Assembly: GCF_003991905.1 (NCBI RefSeq)
Contig: NZ_RSCL01000006.1
Coordinates: 94,493 to 158,492 of the forward strand
DNA length: 64,000 nucleotides
Source: Dulcicalothrix desertica PCC 7102
Lineage (GTDB): Bacteria; Cyanobacteriota; Cyanobacteriia; Cyanobacteriales; Nostocaceae
Reading direction: 5' to 3'
Shown: in pieces, positions 53,355 through 62,062 of the stretch
Numbering within the stretch: the first letter of the stretch is position 1
How the letters are laid out: each line of letters starts with the position of its first letter
Notes under the pieces: model-generated
What the model was told of the DNA's origin: nothing
What the model saw: the letters and a program-made list of their open reading frames with translations, nothing else
Databases searched by the model: none
Translations under genes and position numbers: made by a program

Positions 53355-54887
53355 TTACTGTTGAGGTTTTGGAGGAAATTTAGGTAATTGTACAGAGGAT
53401 AATGATTTACGTCCTTGAGGTGGGCGCCTGGGGTAAACTACTGGTGAAGGTGAATTTGCATCATCAATATTATGAGAAGGATGATGTGGTGATTCTGTAG
53501 CTGGTAAATCTAAATGTGTTAGTTGCGAGACTTCTGCCCAATAATCTTCTTCCACAGCATTTGGAATTGAGTTTTTCTCAATAACTATTTCCGGAGTAAT
53601 TGCCGTATCATTATTTGTACTATTTTTATCTGCTTGTTGACTTGTAAAATTGAATGATTGAGTTTCAACTTCGTCTGCTACTGTATCCCATATGTCTTCT
53701 GCTTGTTTAAAAGAAGTTGTTTTTGGTGCCTCTATAATCTCTTGTATATCTTGTTCTATATTCACTTCTGATGAAGCTGGCGCCGTTTGAGAGACAAAGT
53801 ACATTTGAATTACACTGTCGATTTGCTCACTTAAGTTGTCACGAGGATGTGGTTCTTGTTGAGGTGGCGCCTCTAATGCTTCTGGTTGTGTGGGTGTCTG
53901 TTGTGGTACAATTATACTTTCGTTTAGTGGTTCGATACTTTGCTCTACAGAATCAAAATCTCCTGAAGCTGACCAAGGTTTTATCGGTTCGGCATTTACG
54001 AACAAAGACTTAAATTTTTTCAGAGAAGGAGAATCGTTAACTGTAGTTTGACACGTTGGAGATTCGTTATCATCGCTTTCGACAACAGACATCGGGTCTA
54101 GGCATTTTTCAAGTGCTGCCTTAAACTGCAATGTTTGACGTTGCTGTCGCATTAACCTTGTCCGCAGTTCTTTACACGCAGTTTCTGACTGAATTAGTTG
54201 CTGTGACTGCGAACTATAATTAGCTTGCAAGTTCGCGCATTCTCGCTCTAACTGTGCGAGACGCTGTTGGTTAAATTCTAACTGAGCTTTATACGTTTCA
54301 ACTAAAGTTTCTTGACGTTGAACGTTTTGTAAAGAATTGTCTAATTGCTGATAAAGTGATTGAACTTGTTCTTGAGTGGCACAAAGTTCTTGCGTTTGTT
54401 GTTTTAGCATTGCTTCGGTGACGCTATAACGCTTTTGCTGAAACTGCACAGCTTTTTCAGACTCTGCCAAACGAGACGTTAATTCTTCTACTTGACTATA
54501 TAGTTTATCGTTTGCTGCTCGTAACTCATGGTTTAACGCAAGCATTTGCTGAAATTCTGCATCAATTGCCGCTAATTTGGCACTATCTGGTTCTGCTACC
54601 CAATCTTTTGATGGCGCCTGATTGTCATTATTTTCTGACATTTCAGGGGTTGTAATTACCTGACTTTCCCATTGTTCTTCATTTAAGGTGAAAACTTGCT
54701 GCTTAAAATCAGCGTCATTACTCTGTTCGCTTGACACAAGGGTTGTATTTGTCAACATTTGATTTGTCAAATTATGCGGCACAACCGAGTAAAACGGGCA
54801 ATCTATAGGCTCAGATTGTGCGGTTGTCTCAGATAATGTTGGTTGTTCGGTAGCCCCATTATCTGGGGTGTTAGTTTCATTCATCAC
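53355..54887 (-). CDS. Coiled-coil protein of unknown function (510 aa)
   Basis: Residues about 100-270 form a long coiled coil rich in Gln, Leu and Glu (LAAIDAEFQQMLALNHELRA, QTQELCATQEQVQSLYQQLD, QRLAQLERECANLQANYSSQ). The rest is low-complexity and acidic, Ser/Thr/Pro-rich, with a basic, Pro-rich tail (PRRPPQGRKSLSSVQLPKFP). I recall similar proteins in other filamentous cyanobacteria. No catalytic domain is visible. The start at the double Met near 54887 is chosen because upstream reading is short. Confidence 0.7.
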   Translation of the reverse strand: MMNETNTPDNGATEQPTLSETTAQSEPIDCPFYSVVPHNLTNQMLTNTTLVSSEQSNDADFKQQVFTLNEEQWESQVITTPEMSENNDNQAPSKDWVAEPDSAKLAAIDAEFQQMLALNHELRAANDKLYSQVEELTSRLAESEKAVQFQQKRYSVTEAMLKQQTQELCATQEQVQSLYQQLDNSLQNVQRQETLVETYKAQLEFNQQRLAQLERECANLQANYSSQSQQLIQSETACKELRTRLMRQQRQTLQFKAALEKCLDPMSVVESDDNESPTCQTTVNDSPSLKKFKSLFVNAEPIKPWSASGDFDSVEQSIEPLNESIIVPQQTPTQPEALEAPPQQEPHPRDNLSEQIDSVIQMYFVSQTAPASSEVNIEQDIQEIIEAPKTTSFKQAEDIWDTVADEVETQSFNFTSQQADKNSTNNDTAITPEIVIEKNSIPNAVEEDYWAEVSQLTHLDLPATESPHHPSHNIDDANSPSPVVYPRRPPQGRKSLSSVQLPKFPPKPQQ

Positions 54888-55047
54888 TCACCCACAAGTT
54901 TAAATATTATTTCGGTGTCAAGAGCAAGGGTTTTCAGCGCATTTATTATAAAATTTTACCTAGAACACTCTTGAAGCGACCTAGGGCTTACAAACCTGTT
55001 CATAGTATTTTATAGCACTAATTGTACTTACATTCTACTTGTTTGAA

Positions 55048-55097
55048 AGTTAGGAGTTAAGAGTTAACTCCTAACTTCTAACTCCTAACTCCTAACT
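55048..55097. repeat. AGTTAGG-type tandem and inverted heptamers
   Basis: AGTTAGGAGTTAAGAGTTAA followed by CTCCTAACT copies. The unit matches 22583-22602, so the heptamer family is dispersed in the window. Confidence 0.85.
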
Positions 55098-55099
55098 AA

Positions 55100-56602
55100 T
55101 CAGGGGAGCCAACGTGGGTAAAACCCAGCTATTGGTAGTTGTTCGGGTTTTATTTCGGCGGCATTTGATGCGTCGGCAACGGGTAGCAAGGGCATTAGCC
55201 AAAGACTACTCCCTGATATTGTTTCACCTGATGAGGTTTTTAAGCTGCTAGTTGTTGGGGCGCCACCTTCAAGGCTTACTACTTGGTCGAACAGCAACCC
55301 TAAACCATCGGGAGCAAGACTCATTTGTATATTACGTTGCCCTGCTGGCAGAACTAGTAATGCTTTTTGTTGCCCGGTTTTTAGGTTAATTGCTATAAAA
55401 TATGGCTGTTCTAAAAATTGGTCGCCAGGTAATAATTGGGTAATTAAACAGTAAAGATTCGGAGATGCCGTGTCAAATTGACAACCTATTATTGTACCTG
55501 TGGTTTTTATCAGCTCTTTGTTTACACCTTGGTTTGTGACTAAAAATAACGAGCGAGTCGGGTTTTGAAAGTCGCGGTTAAACTTAACCATTGCAGCTTG
55601 TGTCCCATCTTTAGAAAACGCTTGTACTAAACCAAACTGAGGTAAAAAGTCAAGTGGTTTGCTACCGTCTTTTTGTATTGGCAAAATTGCTGCACCCTCA
55701 CCTTGGGCAACAGCTACCCCTTTACTATCGGGGGTAATTAAAAAGTCTCCACTTGGTTGACTTTCTAGACGAGTAAGTTTAGTTCCTTCTGAAGAATCTT
55801 TACGTGCGGACATAAACCATAACCCAAAGTCACCAGGACTATCTTTTTTGCCACGTTGAATAACAATAGTCTTGCCATCGGGTGATAAATCGAATTTTAA
55901 ATTTTGATACCCATCACTATCTAGTACCAAGTCAACTCGACTTGGGGGTTGTGCTTCTTCTGTAGGTTTACTCGGAAAGCCTGTTGTGACAGTATATATT
56001 TTGCTGGAGAGCAAATCTTGGTTTGTTTTCGCACGTGCAGAGAATAAAACTTTATCTCCTTCTGGATAAGGTTTAAAGTCCATAACCGCTAGGTCTTTGG
56101 GGGTAAGGACTGTTTTTTGGTCTTGCGTCAAGTTCTGAAGTACTAACCTTCCTTGTTCTTCTCCTGTCGCACCAATATAAAGAATGGCACGGTCGCGCGT
56201 GCGGAAGGCGCCTGAAAAAGGTTGAAGCGTTAAGTTTTTACCCTGTTTTTTGGCAAATTTATCGACTGCTCCCTGTAATTGAACTTTATAATTTGTACCA
56301 TAAGGCGCCGGAGTTAACAGCGTGTACACCATCCGTCGTCCTGCCCAGCTATACTTTCCAGCTAATGGTGGGTCTATTTTTAAATTATTTTCAACACTTT
56401 TAGCATCCATTGGACGACTAAATGTCATGCTAAAAGAAGTATCATCGGCGCCGACTTTTTGATTTTCCCAACTAAAGTTTCTGACGCTTGCCCTAACAAC
56501 ATCACCTTGGATAAGTAGTATACCAATTAGTATAGATATTATTACTATTAGGGTAATAGAAATACGGTCAATAGGTAATAATGAAAACTTTTTTCTAGCC
56601 AT
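55100..56602 (-). CDS. Ig-like (SbsA-type) plus beta-propeller protein, membrane-anchored
   Basis: The 500-residue protein has a signal-anchor helix (ISITLIVIISILIGILLIQG), then an SbsA/Big_5-like Ig domain (about residues 40-130: SFSMTFSRPMDAKSVENNLK, KYSWAGRRMVYTLL), then repeated propeller-like blades with DGYQNLKFDLSPDGKTIVIQ and MSLAPDGLGLLFDQV. It should lie in the periplasm or be attached to the membrane. The propeller blades resemble TolB-like sequences. A family role is not known; it is shared among cyanobacteria as far as I recall. Confidence 0.75.
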   Translation of the reverse strand: MARKKFSLLPIDRISITLIVIISILIGILLIQGDVVRASVRNFSWENQKVGADDTSFSMTFSRPMDAKSVENNLKIDPPLAGKYSWAGRRMVYTLLTPAPYGTNYKVQLQGAVDKFAKKQGKNLTLQPFSGAFRTRDRAILYIGATGEEQGRLVLQNLTQDQKTVLTPKDLAVMDFKPYPEGDKVLFSARAKTNQDLLSSKIYTVTTGFPSKPTEEAQPPSRVDLVLDSDGYQNLKFDLSPDGKTIVIQRGKKDSPGDFGLWFMSARKDSSEGTKLTRLESQPSGDFLITPDSKGVAVAQGEGAAILPIQKDGSKPLDFLPQFGLVQAFSKDGTQAAMVKFNRDFQNPTRSLFLVTNQGVNKELIKTTGTIIGCQFDTASPNLYCLITQLLPGDQFLEQPYFIAINLKTGQQKALLVLPAGQRNIQMSLAPDGLGLLFDQVVSLEGGAPTTSSLKTSSGETISGSSLWLMPLLPVADASNAAEIKPEQLPIAGFYPRWLP

Positions 56603-56604
56603 TA

Positions 56605-56708
56605 TTGATTTTAGATTCTAGATTTTAAATTTTAGATTTTGCTACACACATGAATCGATTCTGGATTTAAGATTGTATCCAAAATCCAAAATCCAAACTC
56701 TAAAATTT
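56605..56708. repeat. ATCCAAA / TTTTAGA heptamer-like repeats
   Basis: GATTTTAGATTCTAGATTTT and TCCAAAATCCAAAATCCAAA alternate on both sides of a short unique segment. It fills the spacer between two minus-strand genes. Confidence 0.7.
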
Positions 56709-57482
56709 TTATGAACTGTAAGGATTTTTTGGTTGTGGAATTTCTTTAATAGATGTAGCGTTAATGGCGAGGTGACGTTTTCCATTAAAGGTTTCTGTAA
56801 TGATTTTGCCTTCAACCTCAAACCATTTATCAGCGGGGTATTTATCTCGACCTTCAGATAGTTTGACGGGTATTCCAACTGGATAAGCGTCAGCAGCACA
56901 ACAAGTAATTACAAACCGTGACAGCATCATAAAGTCTTGACCGATATCTTTGGGATACATGGCAAAACCTTGAACTTTTGCTCTTTGCCCTGTATAAGCA
57001 TCAGGTTCTGGGTAAACGCTAAGAGTCCGTATCCACTCTACTAATGACCTTTCTTCTGGACGAACTGAAGCGCGGAAAGCTTGCGGTTGCGAACGTGTTG
57101 GTCCCAGTAACTCGGTGACGCTTCTATTCATTGCGCTAGAAGAGGCAAAAACTTGGGGTGTAATAAAAAACCCTAAAAGCGCTGTAATTATTAATAACGA
57201 ACTACTCCAACCAGGAGGAAAAACTGTTATGTGTTGGGCGCCTACTATTTCGTTATAGCGGCGCCTTTGTAATAATTCTTTAGCTTTTAAAAAAGCAACT
57301 AATAATAATCCGATGCTCGCAACAATTATTAACCAAAAATAATCAGGGTGAATTAAAACGTTTAATTTACCAGTTTGCCAGTATTTCAACATTAAAACTC
57401 CCCAAGAACCAATCGCTACAACATCAAGCCAAGCTAGAAGTTTCGGAGAAATTTTGGGTTTAGTATTCGTTTGACTAGTCAT
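56709..57482 (-). CDS. TIGR03943/DUF1980 family membrane protein, permease partner
   Basis: The 257-residue protein has helices near residues 15-30, 47-65 and 94-112, then a soluble domain with FMMLSRFVITCCAADAYPVG, the CCAAD motif typical of this family. The family is encoded next to a DUF318 permease throughout bacteria, as YcgQ/YcgR in Bacillus subtilis, where the pair is under zinc (Zur) control. The permease gene lies six bases upstream here, so both form an operon. The Cys pair may bind metal. Ion specificity in cyanobacteria is not established. Confidence 0.85.
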   Translation of the reverse strand: MTSQTNTKPKISPKLLAWLDVVAIGSWGVLMLKYWQTGKLNVLIHPDYFWLIIVASIGLLLVAFLKAKELLQRRRYNEIVGAQHITVFPPGWSSSLLIITALLGFFITPQVFASSSAMNRSVTELLGPTRSQPQAFRASVRPEERSLVEWIRTLSVYPEPDAYTGQRAKVQGFAMYPKDIGQDFMMLSRFVITCCAADAYPVGIPVKLSEGRDKYPADKWFEVEGKIITETFNGKRHLAINATSIKEIPQPKNPYSS

Positions 57483-57488
57483 TTGATA

Positions 57489-58544
57489 TTAAAAGACGTG
57501 TAAATTCAAAAATAGCGTCATCAAAAATGTTAGTAGTCCTGCCAATGCAAATAAATAAAACAATGCTCGTGGTTTAAAAATTGATAGCATTAGCCCAATA
57601 CCTTTAATATCCACCATTGGTCCAAATACCAGAAATGCTAGCAATGAACCACTTGTGAAAGCAGAAGCAAATGACAAGGCAAAAAATGAATCTACTGTAG
57701 AACAAATCGATACTACTACTGCGAGTACAAGCATTGCGATGATTGAACTTACGGTTCCGGCGCCCAAACTCAATATTATATCGCGAGGTGCAAGTACTTG
57801 AATCGCTGCTGCAACTGCACTACCTATCACCATCACTGCCCCTAACTCGCGCAGTTCCTGAATAATATTATCCAATACCAGGCGCAATTTATCAGACATT
57901 GGTTTTGTTTGATTGGCGATTGCCACTTCTTCCGGACTTGTGTCGATACGAGTAATTTGACCAGAAGACGAACCACCCAAAATATAAGTGCCCGACTGTA
58001 ATAATGTTGAATTACCCGTTTGCACTCTAGTATTTTGCCCTCTGCCACTACGACGTTTTGAGGATTGTTCTGGAGGTGGGTTGAATTTTAGATACCGCGC
58101 AATAGCTGGTTGCACTAGTGGCGTTAAATCTTTTTGAAAGCTAAATACCCAACCAACGATTGTTGCTATTACCAAAGAAAATACTACCCGTAGCACTACA
58201 ATTTCTGGCTGGTCGCGAAACGCCGTCCATGTAGACCAAATTACAATTGGGTTTATTGTAGGCGCCGCCAACAAAAAGCCAATTGCAACGGATGTAGGAA
58301 CCCCTTGCATCAACAAACGACGAGCGACTGGAACATTGCCACATTCACAGACAGGGAACAAAAAGCCTACTAAACTACCAACAAATGCCCCCAATAAAGG
58401 ATTTCTTGGCATTCTTTCAACTAGCTTGCGCTCATCAACCATGAACAGCAGCACACTAGAGAACAAAACCCCAAGCAGCAAAAATGGTATCGCCTCGACT
58501 AATAAACTTAGAAATATCGTAAAACCGTTACTCAGTTGATTCAT
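57489..58544 (-). CDS. DUF318/ArsP-like permease
   Basis: The 351-residue protein has about eight to ten membrane helices. FLFPVCECGNVPVARRLL is the conserved CEC-G-N-P motif of DUF318 permeases, AIGFLLAAPTINPIVIWSTW the pore-region motif with Pro-Thr, and SICSTVDSFFALSFAS the second half equivalent. A central cytoplasmic loop (residues about 155-225) is polar and Ser-rich. It probably exports an anion, metal or metalloid complex with the downstream TIGR03943 protein. The two genes are six bases apart. Confidence 0.85.
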   Translation of the reverse strand: MNQLSNGFTIFLSLLVEAIPFLLLGVLFSSVLLFMVDERKLVERMPRNPLLGAFVGSLVGFLFPVCECGNVPVARRLLMQGVPTSVAIGFLLAAPTINPIVIWSTWTAFRDQPEIVVLRVVFSLVIATIVGWVFSFQKDLTPLVQPAIARYLKFNPPPEQSSKRRSGRGQNTRVQTGNSTLLQSGTYILGGSSSGQITRIDTSPEEVAIANQTKPMSDKLRLVLDNIIQELRELGAVMVIGSAVAAAIQVLAPRDIILSLGAGTVSSIIAMLVLAVVVSICSTVDSFFALSFASAFTSGSLLAFLVFGPMVDIKGIGLMLSIFKPRALFYLFALAGLLTFLMTLFLNLHVF

Positions 58545-59078
58545 AAGTGTGCTGGAGCAAAGCGGAGATTAGCATTAATAGTTATGTTCCCGCATTGTAT
58601 CGAAATGGGGATCAAAAACAAGTACAGGTAATTAAATATAACTTAAACAGAGTTTGACGTTGAAATTAAAGTAGTAATTGTTACATTGTCTACTTACTGC
58701 TAATTATTGTTCCATGCTTCATTTTTTCAGATAAATGTAAAATTTTATACATATATTTCAAAAATTTTATATACATTCCATTAAAAATAACAGCATAGTA
58801 TTTGTTTATAATGATGATACTTACATACAATATTTATCTAGCCATAAATATACTTACAGTAAAATTGCTCATAAAAAAGAAAACTTTACGTAATTTTATT
58901 GATATTTTACAAAGCTTTTAAAATCAAAATGGCTCGGAGGTTTACCAATTGGCACAAAATTGCTATTCCCTATTTTCCACATACCGCAAAACGCAAAACT
59001 GAAATAGCCTAGAAGAGCTAGCGATTTCTCGTTAGCAATATTTTAAGAACGTAAATTAATGAATAATCAGGGTCTAGA
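58545..59078. other. Divergent spacer of the permease operon and a kinase gene
   Basis: AT-rich, more than 500 bases, no gene. It should carry two promoters. I looked for a Zur-type TGATAAT-like palindrome because related pairs are zinc-controlled, and did not find a convincing one. Confidence 0.45.
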
Positions 59079-60440
59079 GTGCAACAAGAATTTGTTTCCG
59101 AAATCAATGCGCCAATTCTTCTCGAAGGCAATAGAGGTGACCTAAGTCTAGACTCTACGCTGCAAGAATTGTCATTATACACATTCGAGGTTCAAACATC
59201 CTGTACAGGCGCCTGTGTTGCTCAAGTGTTTGAGAAATACCCGCTTGTACCTGGGGTGATACTGCTCGAAGACGGTAATTACATAGGAATGCTTTCGCGG
59301 CGCCAGTTATTAGAATTTTTAATTCGCCCATTTGGGAAGGAAATGTTTTTCGAGCAACCCCTGAGTATTCTTTACAGTTATGCCCGGACTGGTGTGTTAC
59401 TTTTGTCTGAGACAACTTCTATTTTGACGGCAATGCAACTAGCATTAAGGCGTTCTCCTGAACTAGTGAGCGAACCTGTTGTTGTTAAATCATCTGAAGG
59501 CGCCTATTGCTTACTCGATATATCGGAATTAAATATTGCCAGTTGGCAAATTCGGGGTATAGAAACACAAGTCAGGTACGAACGTAGCCAAGCGCAAATC
59601 ATCCAAAACGACAAAATGGCTTCTCTAGGGCGATTAGTCGATGGAGTCGCACACGAAATTCTTGACCCAGTAAATTTTATATGGGGTAACTTGACCCACG
59701 TTTCTAACTATACCCAAGACTTATTAAAACTGATTGCAGCTTATAACCGGGAATTGCCCAACCCCTCAGAACACATCGCTTATTTGATGCAAGATATAGA
59801 ATTTGATTTTTTAGAGCAAGACTTAAATAAATCGCTTAAAAGTATCCGAACAGGAGCAGAACGACTCAAAAAACTTGTAACCAGTTTACAAAACTTTTGT
59901 CATATTGATGCAGTTTACCCCAAACCAGCAGATATACACACAATAATTGAAAACGTTATCTTATTGATTAATAGCCGAGTCAAAGGCGAAATAGAAATAA
60001 TTAGAAATTATGGGTCATTACCCCCTGTATATTGTTTCCTAGGGCAACTCAATCAAGTATTCATGAATATTTTGAGTCGGTCAGTCGATAGTCTACTCGA
60101 TGAAGCAATCCGACAGCAATATAATAATCTTGATACGACTTGTAACGAAGAAAAACCTCGAATTGAGATTATAACCGAGGTAATTTCTTTACCACCAACA
60201 ACATGTAGCGCAGTTGACTCACGCTGGGTTTCAGTACGTATCGCCGATAACAGCAAGGGAATATCCGAAGAAACCCAACAACAAATAATCGAATCATTTT
60301 CGGTCGAAAAGCGTGCAGACAAAGAAACAACCCTCGCCGCCAGCTACCGTATTATTACAGCAAGACACGGTGGCAAATTTAAAATTCACTCTCAACCAGG
60401 CGCCGGTACAGAATTTGAAATCCTACTACCCCTAGTCTAA
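59079..60440 (+). CDS. Histidine kinase-like protein with CBS-like N-terminus and degenerate HATPase
   Basis: The 453-residue protein starts at GTG. Its N-terminal 150 residues look like a CBS-type pair (TCTGACVAQVFEKYPLVPGV and the RRQLLEFLIRPFGKEMFFEQ segment). A HisKA helix follows, NDKMASLGRLVDGVAHEILD with His192. The HATPase is eroded: the N box reads NILSRSVDSLLD, the G1 box has DNSKG instead of DxGxG, and the G2 region reads KETTLAASYRII instead of GTGLGLS. Thus ATP binding is doubtful. The final GTEFEILLPL strand is retained. I recall a cyanobacterial group with the same pattern, so the loss may be ancestral. It could be a pseudokinase acting through dimerisation with another kinase. 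Confidence 0.82.
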   Translation: MQQEFVSEINAPILLEGNRGDLSLDSTLQELSLYTFEVQTSCTGACVAQVFEKYPLVPGVILLEDGNYIGMLSRRQLLEFLIRPFGKEMFFEQPLSILYSYARTGVLLLSETTSILTAMQLALRRSPELVSEPVVVKSSEGAYCLLDISELNIASWQIRGIETQVRYERSQAQIIQNDKMASLGRLVDGVAHEILDPVNFIWGNLTHVSNYTQDLLKLIAAYNRELPNPSEHIAYLMQDIEFDFLEQDLNKSLKSIRTGAERLKKLVTSLQNFCHIDAVYPKPADIHTIIENVILLINSRVKGEIEIIRNYGSLPPVYCFLGQLNQVFMNILSRSVDSLLDEAIRQQYNNLDTTCNEEKPRIEIITEVISLPPTTCSAVDSRWVSVRIADNSKGISEETQQQIIESFSVEKRADKETTLAASYRIITARHGGKFKIHSQPGAGTEFEILLPLV

Positions 60441-60471
60441 TTCTCTTCTGTTGCTCTGTATTGCTGTTGCT

Positions 60472-60499
60472 CTTGTGGAGCGGGCATCCCTGCCCGCCC
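60472..60499. repeat. Family B repeat beside the truncated DUF3084 gene
   Basis: CTTGTGGAGCGGGCATCC followed by CTGCCCGCCC, between two convergent gene ends, 11 bases beyond the stop of the DUF3084-like gene. Confidence 0.8.
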
Positions 60500-60509
60500 T
60501 AACATTCCC

Positions 60510-60827
60510 CTAACTATTCTCCAAACTTTGAATCTGCCTAATCAACACATCCAACTCTTCCTGCTTTACACTAATATCCCTCTGCAAAGCATCAATTTGA
60601 AACACAGTGTCTCGCAACCCCACATCAGCAGCAAACACAATGAACAGCGTTGAAGCTGAAATAAGTACACCTGTAAAAAAAGCTATCAGTAAAATTGTAT
60701 GTTTTGGACGCAGGAAAAATAGCGATAAGCGCTGTTTACGAACTCTTTTCTCGAATTTGTCACCAACACTCCCTATTATCCCGCCCGTAGCTAAAACCAC
60801 CGCGACAAGGATATACACCGAATTCAT
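60510..60827 (-). CDS. Truncated DUF3084-like membrane protein (105 aa)
   Basis: The protein begins MNSVYILVAVVLATGGIIGS, then VGDKFEKRVRKQRLSLFFLRP and ILLIAFFTGVLISASTLFIVF, matching the first 70 residues of DUF3084 proteins (two membrane helices flanking a basic loop with RLSLF-LRPK). DUF3084 proteins continue as a long coiled coil and a C-terminal domain of several hundred residues; here a short coil (ALQRDISVKQEELDVLIRQI) ends at a stop. A repeat element follows directly, so truncation by rearrangement is possible, but it could also be a short paralogue. Confidence 0.75.
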   Translation of the reverse strand: MNSVYILVAVVLATGGIIGSVGDKFEKRVRKQRLSLFFLRPKHTILLIAFFTGVLISASTLFIVFAADVGLRDTVFQIDALQRDISVKQEELDVLIRQIQSLENS

Positions 60828-61009
60828 TGCTTATATTAAAATACCCACTACTCTAGCCTACAACTTTTAACAACTAGCTAACGGGGTAATTCCGAATTTT
60901 TTCTAGGTAAAAACCATATATTAAGAATTATAACTTTTGTATCAACCAAAAAAAAGGCAGCCTTGTGGCGCCCAAATTGCATAAATTATTTTAAAATTTA
61001 ATAAATTCT

Positions 61010-61888
61010 TTATTTTCCATTACCATTCTCCTGACGGTTTCCAATGGAAGTACGTGCAAACCATTCTTCGTATTTTTGTTGAAGTTGTTCATTATCGACA
61101 GCGATAGTGACTTGTATTCGTTGACAACCATGATTACGCTCCAAGGCAATAGCATTAAGTAACAAACTTGCGACTTTTGGTGAACTGAACTCACCACTTA
61201 CAGTCAAACTACCTTCAAAATTATTTGCCAATGGTATTTCTTGGTTTGACTCAACTTGTGATAATTCTTCTCCTAAGTCAATATTTGCGAGTTGCTTATG
61301 TTCGGGGCTTAACTGTTCAACAATTAATCTTTCACGACGAACAGGAATTGTCACCATTCGGGTCTCAATTTCTTTACGAACAATTATTTCACCAATTTTT
61401 CGCTTTGTGCGGTCAACAACTAACCGTTCTTCAAGTAACTTAATTACGTCTTCGCTTTGCAAGGTCGTTTGCTGCGTATGTATTTCTGATGTAGCATCAG
61501 CTATATGAGAATCTGCAACGTAGCTATCTGAAGATAAACCTTGTGCGTCTGTATTTATTTCCATGTTTCGTTCTTGATATTCTGGTAGGTTGTTAACTTG
61601 TGTACTATCTATAATTAGAAAGACTTTTCTTAGCTGTGGGTCTATTTTTTGAACGTGTTGACCCTTTAGTATAAATAGCCTTGGTGTAGTTTGAGCGTCA
61701 GATATAATAAAGCTAATTTGGCGATTAGAGTCAATTATCACATCTTTAACGGCGCCAATCTGCTCTAACTCTCTGTCAACTACAGCAAAATTTCTAATCT
61801 TTCTATTGAGATTGGTTAGTAAAGATATAATTTGTGCTTGTTTATCTGTAGTATTTAAATTATTAACGTTTTCTGAAGCGACTGTCAT
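61010..61888 (-). CDS. PRC-barrel plus DUF2382 protein, first copy
   Basis: The 292-residue protein has a PRC-barrel-like N-terminal domain (residues about 30-110: VVDRELEQIGAVKDVIIDSN, RLFILKGQHVQKIDP) and a DUF2382 domain (about 150-210: VIKLLEERLVVDRTKRKIGE, RKEIETRMVTIPVRRERLIV). The C-terminal 70 residues (LTVSGEFSSPKVASLLLNAI) are extra. Such proteins are linked to stress response in Deinococcus and cyanobacteria, but no mechanism is known. A second gene of the same type lies immediately upstream (62063-63043). Confidence 0.82.
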   Translation of the reverse strand: MTVASENVNNLNTTDKQAQIISLLTNLNRKIRNFAVVDRELEQIGAVKDVIIDSNRQISFIISDAQTTPRLFILKGQHVQKIDPQLRKVFLIIDSTQVNNLPEYQERNMEINTDAQGLSSDSYVADSHIADATSEIHTQQTTLQSEDVIKLLEERLVVDRTKRKIGEIIVRKEIETRMVTIPVRRERLIVEQLSPEHKQLANIDLGEELSQVESNQEIPLANNFEGSLTVSGEFSSPKVASLLLNAIALERNHGCQRIQVTIAVDNEQLQQKYEEWFARTSIGNRQENGNGK

Positions 61889-61965
61889 AACTCAATCCTT
61901 AGTAAATTTATAAATAGATATTTAAATTTATTTTTTATTTATTAATGATGTTTTAATTTGTCTAT

Positions 61966-62037
61966 CTTGTGGAACAGGCATCCTGCCTGTTTTTTGTTCT
62001 GACTTTAGGGCGGGCAAGGATGCCCACCCCACAAGAG
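61966..62037. repeat. Family B repeat pair, composite
   Basis: CTTGTGGAACAGGCATCCTG (61966-61985) and its counterpart GGGCAAGGATGCCCACCCCA (62013-62032) face each other in inverse orientation between the two DUF2382 genes. The outer CTTGTGG and CCACAAG ends are complementary. Confidence 0.85.
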
Positions 62038-62062
62038 TTAACAAGATAATTATTCAAATTTA

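Noticed and set aside
58545-59078. Zur box upstream of the permease pair
   Set aside because: Related pairs are zinc-regulated in Bacillus, but no convincing TGATAAT-type palindrome was found here.
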